DNA of 16,121 bases from Cellvibrionales bacterium UBA2511 (GTDB taxonomy: Bacteria > Pseudomonadota > Gammaproteobacteria > Pseudomonadales > Porticoccaceae). Within the stretch, counting starts at the first letter, position 1; the number at the start of each line of letters is the position of its first letter. A program made the position numbers and the translations under genes. Positions 6,698 to 13,411 of the stretch are shown in pieces. The stretch lies in NCBI GenBank assembly GCA_002341315.1, contig DDNV01000006.1, forward strand, positions 4,137 through 20,257, written 5' to 3'. Under the pieces are notes generated by a model, which did not search any database, was not told the origin of the DNA, and was given only the letters and a program-made list of their open reading frames with translations.

Positions 6698-6757
6698 ATG
6701 GAGAGCAAACGATTACCTACTGCGCCCATAAAGCTAGAAGGCAAAGCAATATTGTGA
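6698..6757 (+). other. Possible 19-codon upstream ORF overlapping the PilZ-like start
   Basis: ATG 6698 opens a 19-codon frame (MESKRLPTAPIKLEGKAIL) whose TGA stop overlaps the GTG start of the following gene in the sequence GTGA. Such overlaps often mark translational coupling. There is no clear Shine-Dalgarno before ATG 6698, so it may be chance. Confidence 0.25.
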
Positions 6758-7203
6758 AAGGGGAAAATCAGGACAAAAGGAAATTTAGCGGAAGCCGGGT
6801 CATTGCCAGGTGTGAGATAACCCTCAAGAACCTGGACCCTTTCGCCTTTTATGAGGCCACCAGGTCTGGTCATATGGTGTTAAACATCAGGGGTGGCTGC
6901 CTCTATCTGAATGAAGGAGCAACGGAAAAAGTTCTGGAGAAAATATTTCCTGATGGCAAGAACACTGTGTTTAAGGAAATCAGACTATTTTCCGGTTTGA
7001 ATGACGTAATTATCATCAAAAACATCAAAGCTGCTTTTCTCAGAATCCGGCGGGGTAAAAAAAGAGCAGGCATAGTTGTCCGCTTTATAGATATTTCAGA
7101 AGAGCACCTCGATGAGCTCAGCAGCCTCATCAATCGCCTCCCCTTAATTGAAGGTGACGAAGAAGCAGCACTTCCCTCCGAAAATGCCATTAAGCCAACC
7201 TAA
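6754..7203 (+). CDS. Small protein with degenerate PilZ-like domain
   Basis: 149-aa soluble protein starting with GTG; it is the only usable start, since an in-frame stop lies at 6685 with no ATG after it. The pattern RKFSGSRVIARCEITL (9-24), then VLNIRGGCLYL, then a closing GIVVRFIDISEEHLDELSSLINRL follows the order of strands in a PilZ domain. The c-di-GMP motifs are altered, though: the arginine spacing at the N-terminus is off, and NIRGGC stands where N/DxSxxG is expected. It may therefore be a PilZ fold that does not bind c-di-GMP, or an unrelated protein. GAAGG lies twelve bases upstream, far for a Shine-Dalgarno. It converges with panD. Confidence 0.55.
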   Translation: MKGENQDKRKFSGSRVIARCEITLKNLDPFAFYEATRSGHMVLNIRGGCLYLNEGATEKVLEKIFPDGKNTVFKEIRLFSGLNDVIIIKNIKAAFLRIRRGKKRAGIVVRFIDISEEHLDELSSLINRLPLIEGDEEAALPSENAIKPT

Positions 7204-7375
7204 CCCGGTATCATGGCTGGTACGACACGATCCCAATCACTATTAGCGCGCCTCTTGCGCAGGCGTTACAAGCCGACACCGCCGCCCCCTCTACCGGGAG
7301 ACTTGTTGATGCGAGAAGTGGTGATATCTGTCCGTTCATTCCGGATATCTATTGACTGAAACACCAGTGGGGCAA

Positions 7376-7400
7376 GGTCCAGGATCAGGCAACCTGGACC
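7376..7400. repeat. 8-bp inverted repeat across the panD stop codon
   Basis: GGTCCAGG (7376-7383) and CCTGGACC (7393-7400) with a nine-base loop. It spans the last codons and stop of panD, in the spacer between the convergent PilZ-like and panD genes. No T-run follows on either strand, so a terminator role is uncertain. The rest of 7204-7375 shows no gene; it has a distant 7-bp pair, CCCGGTA (7204-7210) with TACCGGG (7292-7298). Confidence 0.35.
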
Positions 7401-7765
7401 GGAATAGTATTTGATGCGCGAACAACCTTGTTACATTCATCCAGATAAACCAGTTTGGGCTTGTGCCGGATCAACTCTTCTTCGGTATACTGGGCATAAG
7501 TGGCAATAATCAGACGGTCACCCACCTGACACTTGCGGGCCGCAGCACCATTCACAGAGATAATACCGGAGCCCGGTTCTGCACAGATAATGTAAGTGGT
7601 GAACCGTTCACCGTTGTTCACATTGTAGATGTCGATCTGTTCAAACTCTCTCAGGCCCGCCATCTCCAACAGGTTGGCATCAATAGCACAGGAACCGTCG
7701 TACCAGAGCTCCGCATGGGTAACGCTGGCCATATGAAGTTTGCCTTTAAGCATGGTGTTCAGCAT
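7385..7765 (-). CDS. panD: Aspartate 1-decarboxylase PanD
   Basis: 126-aa pyruvoyl enzyme that converts L-aspartate to beta-alanine for pantothenate (vitamin B5) and CoA synthesis. The N-terminus [20 protein letters not shown] and the self-cleavage site G24-S25 (in YDGSCAID) match the family; S25 becomes the pyruvoyl group. ISVNGAAAR and the C-terminal IPVQVA are also conserved. Length is the usual 126-127 aa. AGAGGAA precedes the ATG. It starts 12 bp after panC, so the two are co-transcribed and supply both steps around beta-alanine; panB is not in this window. Confidence 0.96.
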   Translation of the reverse strand: MLNTMLKGKLHMASVTHAELWYDGSCAIDANLLEMAGLREFEQIDIYNVNNGERFTTYIICAEPGSGIISVNGAAARKCQVGDRLIIATYAQYTEEELIRHKPKLVYLDECNKVVRASNTIPVQVA

Positions 7766-7777
7766 AAAGCGATTCCT

Positions 7778-8623
7778 CTAGTTCAGGGAAATATTATCAA
7801 TTAAGCGGGCGCCGGACGTGTACATGGCGCCAAGAACAGTAATGTCCTGATCGTCATCTGCCGCCATTTGCAGTGTCTTGCTATTGCAGACACTGATGTA
7901 GTCGGCTCTGAAACCAACGCCCTCAATCTGTTCGCTGGCCTGTTTTTCAAGGATCTTGTAATCACGATTGCCCGCGTTTATCTGGCTCACAATCCAGTTG
8001 AGGCTGAGATACAGCTGATTGGCTTTGGGCCGCTCCTCGGGCGTCAAAAAACTGTTCCGGGAACTCATGGCCAGGCCATCCGGTTCACGGTGAATCGGCG
8101 CCCCGGTAATCACGACGGGGACACAGAGATCTTCTGTCATACGACGGATCACAGCCAGCTGCTGGAAATCCTTCATCCCGAAAACTGCCTCATCCGGTTG
8201 TACAATGTTGAACAGCTTGGTCACCACGGTAGTGACGCCCTCAAAGTGTCCCGGACGACTGGCACCACAGAGCACATCAGTCATGGTCGGACAAATCACC
8301 CGGGTTTGGGTATCGAGGCCGTTGGGATACATTTCCTGATCATTGGGGTGAAACAGAAAATCGCAACCGGCGTCGCGCAAACGACCTGAATCCGCTTCAA
8401 GCGTTCGGGGATATTTATCCCAATCCTCGTTGAGACCGAACTGGAGTCCATTGACGAAAATGGAACAGACCACAACATCATTGGTCTGCTGTGCCTGTTT
8501 GATCAATGCAATATGTGCATCGTGCAAATTCCCCATGGTCGGGACAAAGCCGATTCGCTTTCCCGCACTCCTCGCCGCAGTCAGTGGCTGGCGGAGGCCA
8601 TTTACCGTATGAAAAATCTGCAT
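7778..8623 (-). CDS. panC: Pantothenate synthetase PanC
   Basis: 281-aa ligase that joins pantoate and beta-alanine using ATP. Family motifs run in order: [10 protein letters not shown] (28-37), IFVNGLQFG (55-63), [34 protein letters not shown] (141-156) and MSSRN. Catalytic and binding residues H34, H37, N58, Q61, K151, D152 and Q155 are kept. Three normally strict neighbours differ: A36 for Gly in HxGH, G59 for Pro in FVNP, and M150 for Glu in GEKD. It follows dnaB by 36 bp on the same strand and precedes panD by 12 bp. Confidence 0.95.
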   Translation of the reverse strand: MQIFHTVNGLRQPLTAARSAGKRIGFVPTMGNLHDAHIALIKQAQQTNDVVVCSIFVNGLQFGLNEDWDKYPRTLEADSGRLRDAGCDFLFHPNDQEMYPNGLDTQTRVICPTMTDVLCGASRPGHFEGVTTVVTKLFNIVQPDEAVFGMKDFQQLAVIRRMTEDLCVPVVITGAPIHREPDGLAMSSRNSFLTPEERPKANQLYLSLNWIVSQINAGNRDYKILEKQASEQIEGVGFRADYISVCNSKTLQMAADDDQDITVLGAMYTSGARLIDNISLN

Positions 8624-8659
8624 AATCTATCCGGAAACAGTGTGGGGAAACAAAACCGC

Positions 8660-10021
8660 TTAGTCCTGAGCAAAATAATCTCTGGCAAGGTTTTCAAAGC
8701 GGGTGTATTTGCCAAGAAATGTCAGTTTACAGGTGCCGATGGGGCCATTCCTCTGCTTGCCAATAATGATTTCAGCCACACCCTTGTCGGGACTTTCTTC
8801 GTTGTAGACTTCGTCGCGGTAGATAAAGACGACCACATCGGCGTCCTGCTCGATGGCACCGGATTCACGCAGGTCCGAATTGATCGGGCGCTTGTTGGGG
8901 CGGTTCTCAAGATTACGACTGAGCTGGGACAGGGCAATTACCGGGCAGTTGAACTCCCGGGCAATATTTTTCAGCTCCCGGGATATCTGTGAAATCTCAT
9001 TGGTCCGATTTTCGGTGGCGACGCTGCCACTCATCAACTGCAGGTAGTCCACCAAGACCATGCCGGGCTGACCGTGTTCACGGGTCACCTGCCTGATCCG
9101 ATTGCGCAGCTCCATGGGAGTGATACCCGGCGTGTCGTCAATGAACAGCGGTCGGTCCTTGAGGCGAGAGGCTGCACTGGACAGTCGCGGCCAATCATCT
9201 TCTGACAGGTTACCGGCCCGCAATTTTGTTTGATCAATCTTGCCGAGGGAGGACATCATTCGCATAATCAACTGGCTGGCTGGCATCTCCATGCTAAACA
9301 CCAGCACCGGCTTTTCCTGATGCAACACCGCATGCTCTGCCATGTTCATGGCAAACGAAGTCTTACCCATTGAAGGTCGACCTGCAACAATCACCAGATC
9401 CGATGGCTGCCAGCCCGATGTTTTCTCATCGAGATCAGCAAACCCGGTGCTCAACCCGGTAATGTCAGCATCGCTGTTGAAAAGCTGGTCAATACGCTCA
9501 ACTACTTCTTTGAGCAGCTCATTAACCGATAAAAATCCGCCCTGGTTGGGCCGGCTTTCGATAATCGCAACCAGTCTTTTTTCTGCCTCGGCCAACAGCT
9601 TGTTACTGTCCCAACCTAGCGGGTTGTAGCCTTTTTTGACGATATCACTGGCAGCAGTAATCAGCTGCCGGATAATGGAGCGCTCCAGTACAATTTGCGC
9701 GTAAGCGTTGATATTTGCAGAACTGGGGGTATTGTTCGACAACTCAACCAGATAGGAGGAACCGCCTATCTGATCCAGCTGTCGGTTATTCTGCAGGGCT
9801 TCGGAGAGAGTAATGATATCCAGCGGCTTCTGCTCGGCATTGAGCTGCCCCATGGTCTGAAAAATCAGTTGATGGTCGCTGGCAAAAAAGTCTTTATCGG
9901 ATATTAGAGAAGCAACGGCATCAAAGCCACTATTGCTGAGCATCAGGCCACCAAGAACCGCCTGTTCCGCTTCAATTGAATGCGGCAGCTGCTGCTCCAG
10001 TGCTTCTCTGTTTTCAACCAT
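8660..10021 (-). CDS. dnaB: Replicative DNA helicase DnaB
   Basis: 453-aa hexameric 5'-3' helicase that unwinds DNA at the replication fork. The N-terminal domain begins LPHSIEAEQAVLGGLML. The RecA-like C-terminal domain has Walker A GRPSMGKTS (about 214-222), Walker B VLVDYLQLM (about 322-330) and the GAIEQDADVV segment. There is no intein. In-frame starts at 10060 (GTG), 10030 (ATG) and 10021 (ATG) all lack a convincing Shine-Dalgarno. I chose 10021, giving MVENREALEQQLPHS; 10030 is equally possible. It follows rplI, as in Pseudomonas and E. coli. Confidence 0.96.
   Translation of the reverse strand: MVENREALEQQLPHSIEAEQAVLGGLMLSNSGFDAVASLISDKDFFASDHQLIFQTMGQLNAEQKPLDIITLSEALQNNRQLDQIGGSSYLVELSNNTPSSANINAYAQIVLERSIIRQLITAASDIVKKGYNPLGWDSNKLLAEAEKRLVAIIESRPNQGGFLSVNELLKEVVERIDQLFNSDADITGLSTGFADLDEKTSGWQPSDLVIVAGRPSMGKTSFAMNMAEHAVLHQEKPVLVFSMEMPASQLIMRMMSSLGKIDQTKLRAGNLSEDDWPRLSSAASRLKDRPLFIDDTPGITPMELRNRIRQVTREHGQPGMVLVDYLQLMSGSVATENRTNEISQISRELKNIAREFNCPVIALSQLSRNLENRPNKRPINSDLRESGAIEQDADVVVFIYRDEVYNEESPDKGVAEIIIGKQRNGPIGTCKLTFLGKYTRFENLARDYFAQD
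9827..9849. repeat. Second copy of the 23-bp window-edge sequence, within dnaB
   Basis: Identical to bases 1-23. Here it encodes QLNAEQK in the dnaB frame and fits the protein, so this is the native location. Confidence 0.7.
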
Positions 10022-10047
10022 CTGACCCATCACCCGCCAACACGGAA

Positions 10048-10077
10048 ACGGCACTGCCACGAGAAATGGAGTGCCGT
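10048..10077 (-). terminator. Hairpin between rplI and dnaB
   Basis: ACGGCACT (10048-10055) pairs with AGTGCCGT (10070-10077) across a 14-base loop; outer bases AACAC (10039-10043) and GTGTT (10076-10080) could extend an alternative stem. It has only a weak T-rich tail, so it may reduce read-through from the ribosomal operon into dnaB, not stop it. Confidence 0.4.
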
Positions 10078-10114
10078 GTTGTTACCAATTATGCTATCGC
10101 CTGAAACTGCCGAC

Positions 10115-10564
10115 TTACTCAGCGATAACAGACAATTTAATCGGCTGGGTTACCTCAGCATGCAGTTGAATATCAATTTCATATTCACCAATTTCACGCA
10201 GGGCCCCTTCAGGCAGCTTCACTTCGCTTTTGCTCACCTCGACACCGGCGGCAGTCACTGCATCCGCAATGTCGCGCGTACCGATGGAGCCAAACAATTT
10301 GCCTTCATCACCTGAATTGGCGGCAATGACAATGGCTGGTAATGCGGCCAGCTGTTGGCCACGGGCTTCAGCAGCCGTACGCTGTTCCAGCGCGGCAGCT
10401 TCCAGCTCGGCACGCTTGGCCTCGAACTCTGCCATATTGGCGCTAGTGGCAAACACGGCTTTATTTTGTGGAATAAGATAGTTGCGGCCATAACCGGCCT
10501 TAACATTCACTTTGTCACCAATGCTGCCAAGCTTGCCGACTTTTTCCAGAAGAATCACTTCCAT
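10115..10564 (-). CDS. rplI: 50S ribosomal protein L9
   Basis: 149-aa large-subunit protein that binds 23S rRNA near the L1 stalk. The N-terminal rRNA-binding domain reads [36 protein letters not shown], the family signature; a long connecting helix ([23 protein letters not shown]) and the C-terminal domain ([16 protein letters not shown], ending IKLSVIAE) follow. Length is standard. GAGAGG is nine bases upstream of the ATG. It is the last gene of the rpsF-rpsR-membrane protein-rplI operon. Confidence 0.98.
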   Translation of the reverse strand: MEVILLEKVGKLGSIGDKVNVKAGYGRNYLIPQNKAVFATSANMAEFEAKRAELEAAALEQRTAAEARGQQLAALPAIVIAANSGDEGKLFGSIGTRDIADAVTAAGVEVSKSEVKLPEGALREIGEYEIDIQLHAEVTQPIKLSVIAE

Positions 10565-10612
10565 CTCGAATACCCTCTCACTATTAATCTGTAGACACCG
10601 CCGGTTGGGAAA

Positions 10613-11470
10613 CTAGTTTTTACCCTTCACCAGTCTGGTGCGTATGTTCAAGATACTGTCCAGCAAACCTAACCCGACAAGTACCAAACTCAGTGGACCG
10701 ATAATCACCAGCCCCACGTAAAAAACTGCCAGCCAGTGCACGCCGATCTGGTAATACGCCACAGTAAAGTGAACCAGACCAATGCCCCCAAGCAACAAAG
10801 GCAATCCCAGCAATCCCGCCCAGCTGCCGTACTCCTGAGGAGCCAGATAACAGGCTACCACACCCACAACCAGTGACAGCGCAACTGCGGGAGAAAAGCG
10901 CAATTGATGAAACTCCCGCTGGAAACCGCCCTGGTTATACAAGGCGGCCTGCCACCAACGTGCCAGCACCAGGCAGGCTACTGATGTCAGCGCTACCACA
11001 TAAGCAATGACACCGAGCAAAAAAGTACGTCCCGGCTGAAATGGCGCAGCGCCAGTTTCACCTTGATCCTGCAGTTGACTGAACATGCCGGCAACAAGTG
11101 CTTCCAACTCCCGGGCCGAATCGCTGAAAAACAGATTCAGCACCACACTGCCTGCAGCACTCATAAACACCAGCACAAGCAGCGTCCGCGACCAGGACTG
11201 TGTCTGCCTCAACACCGCCGATGACGCCAAAACCGCCACCATGCCTGCCGAAGTGGCCAGGGTTATCATGGGACTGACGCCACTGATGTAAAATGCAATC
11301 AGAAGTGGCAGACAGCCCCACAACAAAATCAGAGTGCCCTCAGCGAACCCTTTGCTCAGAGTAACAAGGCTGACCGTAGCCGGACTGAGCAGCGGTAGCA
11401 GGCTGCCAAAAAAGGCCACCACTGACGCCTGTATCCGTCCGCGCATGATGTACTGAGCCAGTGCCCGCAT
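10613..11470 (-). CDS. Multi-pass inner-membrane protein of the rpsR-rplI locus (YybS/DUF2232-like)
   Basis: 285-aa hydrophobic protein with about eight predicted membrane segments, for example VVAFFGSLLPLLSPATVSLV, LILLWGCLPLLIAFYI, LLGVIAYVVALTSVACLVLA, ALSLVVGVVACYLA and LAVFYVGLVIIGPLSLVLVG. It ends in a basic cytoplasmic tail (IRTRLVKGKN). A membrane protein of this kind between rpsR and rplI is known in Pseudomonas, where its function is not established. It starts 16 bp after the rpsR stop and has a weak Shine-Dalgarno, so translation probably depends on coupling. The family assignment is from length, topology and position. Confidence 0.75.
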   Translation of the reverse strand: MRALAQYIMRGRIQASVVAFFGSLLPLLSPATVSLVTLSKGFAEGTLILLWGCLPLLIAFYISGVSPMITLATSAGMVAVLASSAVLRQTQSWSRTLLVLVFMSAAGSVVLNLFFSDSARELEALVAGMFSQLQDQGETGAAPFQPGRTFLLGVIAYVVALTSVACLVLARWWQAALYNQGGFQREFHQLRFSPAVALSLVVGVVACYLAPQEYGSWAGLLGLPLLLGGIGLVHFTVAYYQIGVHWLAVFYVGLVIIGPLSLVLVGLGLLDSILNIRTRLVKGKN

Positions 11471-11486
11471 CAGCTGGTGCTACGAA

Positions 11487-11714
11487 TTACTGGTGGCTGT
11501 CCGTGTAAGGCAGTAATGCCAGTAAGCGCGCGCGCTTGATGGCAGTGGACAGCTGACGCTGATACTTGGCCTTGGTACCGGTAATACGGCTTGGCACAAT
11601 TTTTCCAGTTTCAGAGACATACTGCTTCAGTGTTTCCAGATCTTTATAATCAATTTCCGGAGCACCTTCGGCACTGAAACGGCAGAATTTACGACGACGA
11701 TTGAAACGGGCCAT
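11487..11714 (-). CDS. rpsR: 30S ribosomal protein S18
   Basis: 75-aa small-subunit protein that pairs with S6 on the platform of the 30S subunit. The sequence [52 protein letters not shown] and [17 protein letters not shown] is a full-length match to the bacterial family. It starts two bases after the rpsF stop codon, in the standard rpsF-rpsR order. The S6:S18 complex is the known regulator of this operon in other bacteria. Confidence 0.98.
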   Translation of the reverse strand: MARFNRRRKFCRFSAEGAPEIDYKDLETLKQYVSETGKIVPSRITGTKAKYQRQLSTAIKRARLLALLPYTDSHQ

Positions 11715-11716
11715 CT

Positions 11717-12217
11717 TTACTTCTCCTCTTCCGCTACTTCTTCTGACGGCGCATCGGCTGCATCATCGGCAGAAGACGTGTCATCATCGTTGTCTGAATT
11801 ATCAGCGGATGGGGCGCGTTGTCCCTCATCAGTACGCTGACTGTCAGATGCCGTTTCTTCAGTTCGGGTATCGCGACGATCGCTGCGGTGGTCAGACTTC
11901 TCCGCTTTCATGATCGGTGAGTCACCCGTCACAGCTTCATCGCAGCTGAAGATTGCGCTGCGGATTACCGCATCGTTGTAACGGAATGCAGAACTCAGCT
12001 CATCCAGAACATCCTGACCACATTCAATGTTCATCAGGACATAGTGAGCTTTGTGAATCTTGTTGATTGGATAGGCCAGTTGGCGGCGGCCCCAGTCCTC
12101 GAGTCGATGTACCGTTCCGTTGCCGGTGGCAATGGTGCTGTTGTAACGCTCGATCATCCCGGGAACCTGTTCGCTCTGGTCCGGGTGAACCATAAATACG
12201 ATTTCGTAGTGACGCAT
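11717..12217 (-). CDS. rpsF: 30S ribosomal protein S6 with long acidic tail
   Basis: 166-aa small-subunit protein. Residues 1-~100 are the S6 fold ([59 protein letters not shown]). From about residue 105 to 166 there is a disordered tail rich in Asp, Glu, Ser and Thr ([21 protein letters not shown]) ending in EEEK. E. coli S6 is roughly 131-135 aa and has glutamates added to its C-terminus by RimK; this tail is longer and ends in Lys. It is the first gene of its operon, with a sigma-70 promoter and a structured leader upstream. Confidence 0.97.
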   Translation of the reverse strand: MRHYEIVFMVHPDQSEQVPGMIERYNSTIATGNGTVHRLEDWGRRQLAYPINKIHKAHYVLMNIECGQDVLDELSSAFRYNDAVIRSAIFSCDEAVTGDSPIMKAEKSDHRSDRRDTRTEETASDSQRTDEGQRAPSADNSDNDDDTSSADDAADAPSEEVAEEEK

Positions 12218-12238
12218 TGTCTCTCCCTACGGGTTATA

Positions 12239-12262
12239 GCTGCCCACCCAGTGCGGTGCAGC
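12239..12262 (-). promoter_or_regulatory. Candidate S6:S18-binding leader hairpin of rpsF
   Basis: On the minus strand GCTGC pairs with GCAGC, then A-CCG is unpaired opposite G, then CAC pairs with GTG around a TGG loop. A hairpin with an unpaired CCG in the rpsF leader is the established S6:S18 autoregulation motif in many bacteria. It lies 22 bases upstream of the rpsF ATG. Assignment is by eye from the pairing and the location. Confidence 0.5.
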
Positions 12263-12297
12263 AAGGAGTATTGGCCCGATACAGACCAAGGGCGGGC

Positions 12298-12326
12298 ATT
12301 CTACGGGTATGGCACTGCTATTTCAA
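12298..12326 (-). promoter_or_regulatory. Sigma-70 promoter of the rpsF operon
   Basis: Minus strand: TTGAAA (-35), seventeen bases, TAGAAT (-10); both boxes are 5/6. The bases after the -10 are GCCCGCCC, a GC-rich discriminator typical of ribosomal promoters under stringent (ppGpp/DksA) control. The predicted leader is about 70 bases and contains the CCG hairpin. Confidence 0.7.
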
Positions 12327-12350
12327 GCGACATTTCAGGGAGTTACAGGG

Positions 12351-12379
12351 TTGGAACTGTCCATTTTAGCCGTTATGAT
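12351..12379 (+). promoter_or_regulatory. Sigma-70 promoter of the DUF3012-type lipoprotein gene
   Basis: TTGGAA (12351-12356), seventeen bases, TATGAT (12374-12379). It lies 37 bases before the start codon and back-to-back with the rpsF promoter; the two -35 boxes are only 24 bp apart. Confidence 0.6.
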
Positions 12380-12415
12380 TGGCCGTCCACCTTCCCCATT
12401 TGCCGAGGAAAAAAC

Positions 12416-12580
12416 ATGAAAACGATAGGCCTGTTAGCCATTGTACTGTTTGCACTGTCCAGTGTTGGTTGCACCAAGGTGGGTAGTGAAGCCTGGTGTA
12501 CCAAAATGAAAGATACGCCCAAAGGCGACTGGACGGCCAACGAAGCCGCCGACTTCGCAAAACACTGCATTATCAAATAA
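12416..12580 (+). CDS. Small DUF3012-type lipoprotein
   Basis: 54-aa protein. Residues 1-18 form a lipoprotein signal (MKTIGLLAIVLFALSSVG) followed by C19, the predicted lipidation site, although Ser at the -3 position is not the usual Leu. The mature part is about 36 residues, with VGSEAWCTKMKDTPKGDWTA and NEAADFAKHC, the pattern I recall for DUF3012, a family of unknown function found in marine gammaproteobacteria. Two further cysteines (in AWC and KHC) could form a disulphide in the periplasm. GAGG lies seven bases before the ATG. It lies on the opposite strand from its neighbours rpsF and rlmB. Confidence 0.8.
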   Translation: MKTIGLLAIVLFALSSVGCTKVGSEAWCTKMKDTPKGDWTANEAADFAKHCIIK

Positions 12581-12587
12581 ATACGCG

Positions 12588-12635
12588 GGCCGTCAGGCAG
12601 TGCCGGCAAGCCGTCATCGGCGTTGCCTGACGGCC
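12588..12635. terminator. Shared hairpin between the lipoprotein gene and rlmB
   Basis: GGCCGTCAGGCA (12588-12599) and TGCCTGACGGCC (12624-12635): a perfect 12-bp GC-rich stem with a 24-base loop. It lies seven bases after the lipoprotein stop; its right arm is inside the last codons of rlmB. On the minus strand a TATTTATTT stretch follows. It is placed as a bidirectional terminator for two convergent genes, though neither side has a strong T-run. Confidence 0.6.
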
Positions 12636-13378
12636 TCAAACAGGCAGATGCCCGTCGCAACGGACACATTCAGACTGCTGACCACACCCACCATGGGCAG
12701 TTTTACCAACAGGTCGCAATATTCTCGGGTCAGTCGTCGCAGGCCTTTTTCCTCGGCACCCATGACCAACGCGACAGGTCCTTTCAGGTCAGTATTGTAA
12801 ACCAGCTGTTCGGCTTCTCCCGCCGCACCGATAATCCATAATCCCCTAGCCTGCAACTTCCTCAGAGTCCGCGCCAGATTGGTCACCACCACCAGTGGCA
12901 CGTTTTCGGCGGCACCGGAGGCGACTTTTTGCACGACAGGGGTGAGGCCCACCGAGTTGTCCTTTGGCACGATCACGGCCTGAACCCCAGCGGCATCAGC
13001 AGAACGGAGACAGGCACCCAGATTGTGGGGATCGGTGATACCGTCCAGAATCAGCAAGAAAGGCGTTTCCTCTGACCGATCAAGTAGTTCATAGAGGAAG
13101 TGTTCATCCTGAACTTCAGCATCATCACAGAGTGCTGCAACACCCTGATGCGAGCCGTCTGCCAGCTCATCCAGATCCGAGCGCATCACCCGCTCCACAC
13201 TGAGCCCCTGGCGCTCGGCCATGGCCAGTATTTTTTGCAGGCGCTGGTCTTCGCGGCCGCGCAACACTTTTAACTGCCGCACCTTGTTGGCAGAGGTTTT
13301 CAACACGGCCTGGACCGCATGTAATCCAAAGATCCACTGACCCTGCCCCCTGGCATGGTCCGTCAGCTTATCTGTCAT
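12614..13378 (-). CDS. rlmB: 23S rRNA (guanosine-2'-O-)-methyltransferase RlmB
   Basis: 254-aa SPOUT-class enzyme that methylates the ribose of G2251 in the 23S rRNA P-loop using S-adenosylmethionine. The N-terminal L30e-like domain (WIFGLHAVQAVLK) is followed by the three SpoU motifs: LDGITDPHNLGACLRSADAAG (111-131, with N119 and R125), LVMGAEEKGLRRL (204-216) and LPMVGVVSSLNVSVATG (227-243). Length matches the family (about 243-255 aa). It follows rnr by 33 bp on the same strand, the known rnr-rlmB pair. The Shine-Dalgarno is weak. Confidence 0.96.
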   Translation of the reverse strand: MTDKLTDHARGQGQWIFGLHAVQAVLKTSANKVRQLKVLRGREDQRLQKILAMAERQGLSVERVMRSDLDELADGSHQGVAALCDDAEVQDEHFLYELLDRSEETPFLLILDGITDPHNLGACLRSADAAGVQAVIVPKDNSVGLTPVVQKVASGAAENVPLVVVTNLARTLRKLQARGLWIIGAAGEAEQLVYNTDLKGPVALVMGAEEKGLRRLTREYCDLLVKLPMVGVVSSLNVSVATGICLFEAVRQRR

Positions 13379-13411
13379 GATCAGTACTCATTAGAGGCTA
13401 CACAAGCTGTA

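Noticed and set aside
7868..8389. Open frame of 173 codons on the plus strand
   Set aside because: Antisense to panC, with no Shine-Dalgarno and no recognisable domain.
8660..10060. Intein in dnaB
   Set aside because: dnaB is a frequent intein site, but the protein is of normal length and the Walker A region is uninterrupted.
12044..12415. Upstream extension of the lipoprotein frame by 124 codons
   Set aside because: It runs antisense through rpsF and its promoter; the lipoprotein signal with its own Shine-Dalgarno begins at 12416.
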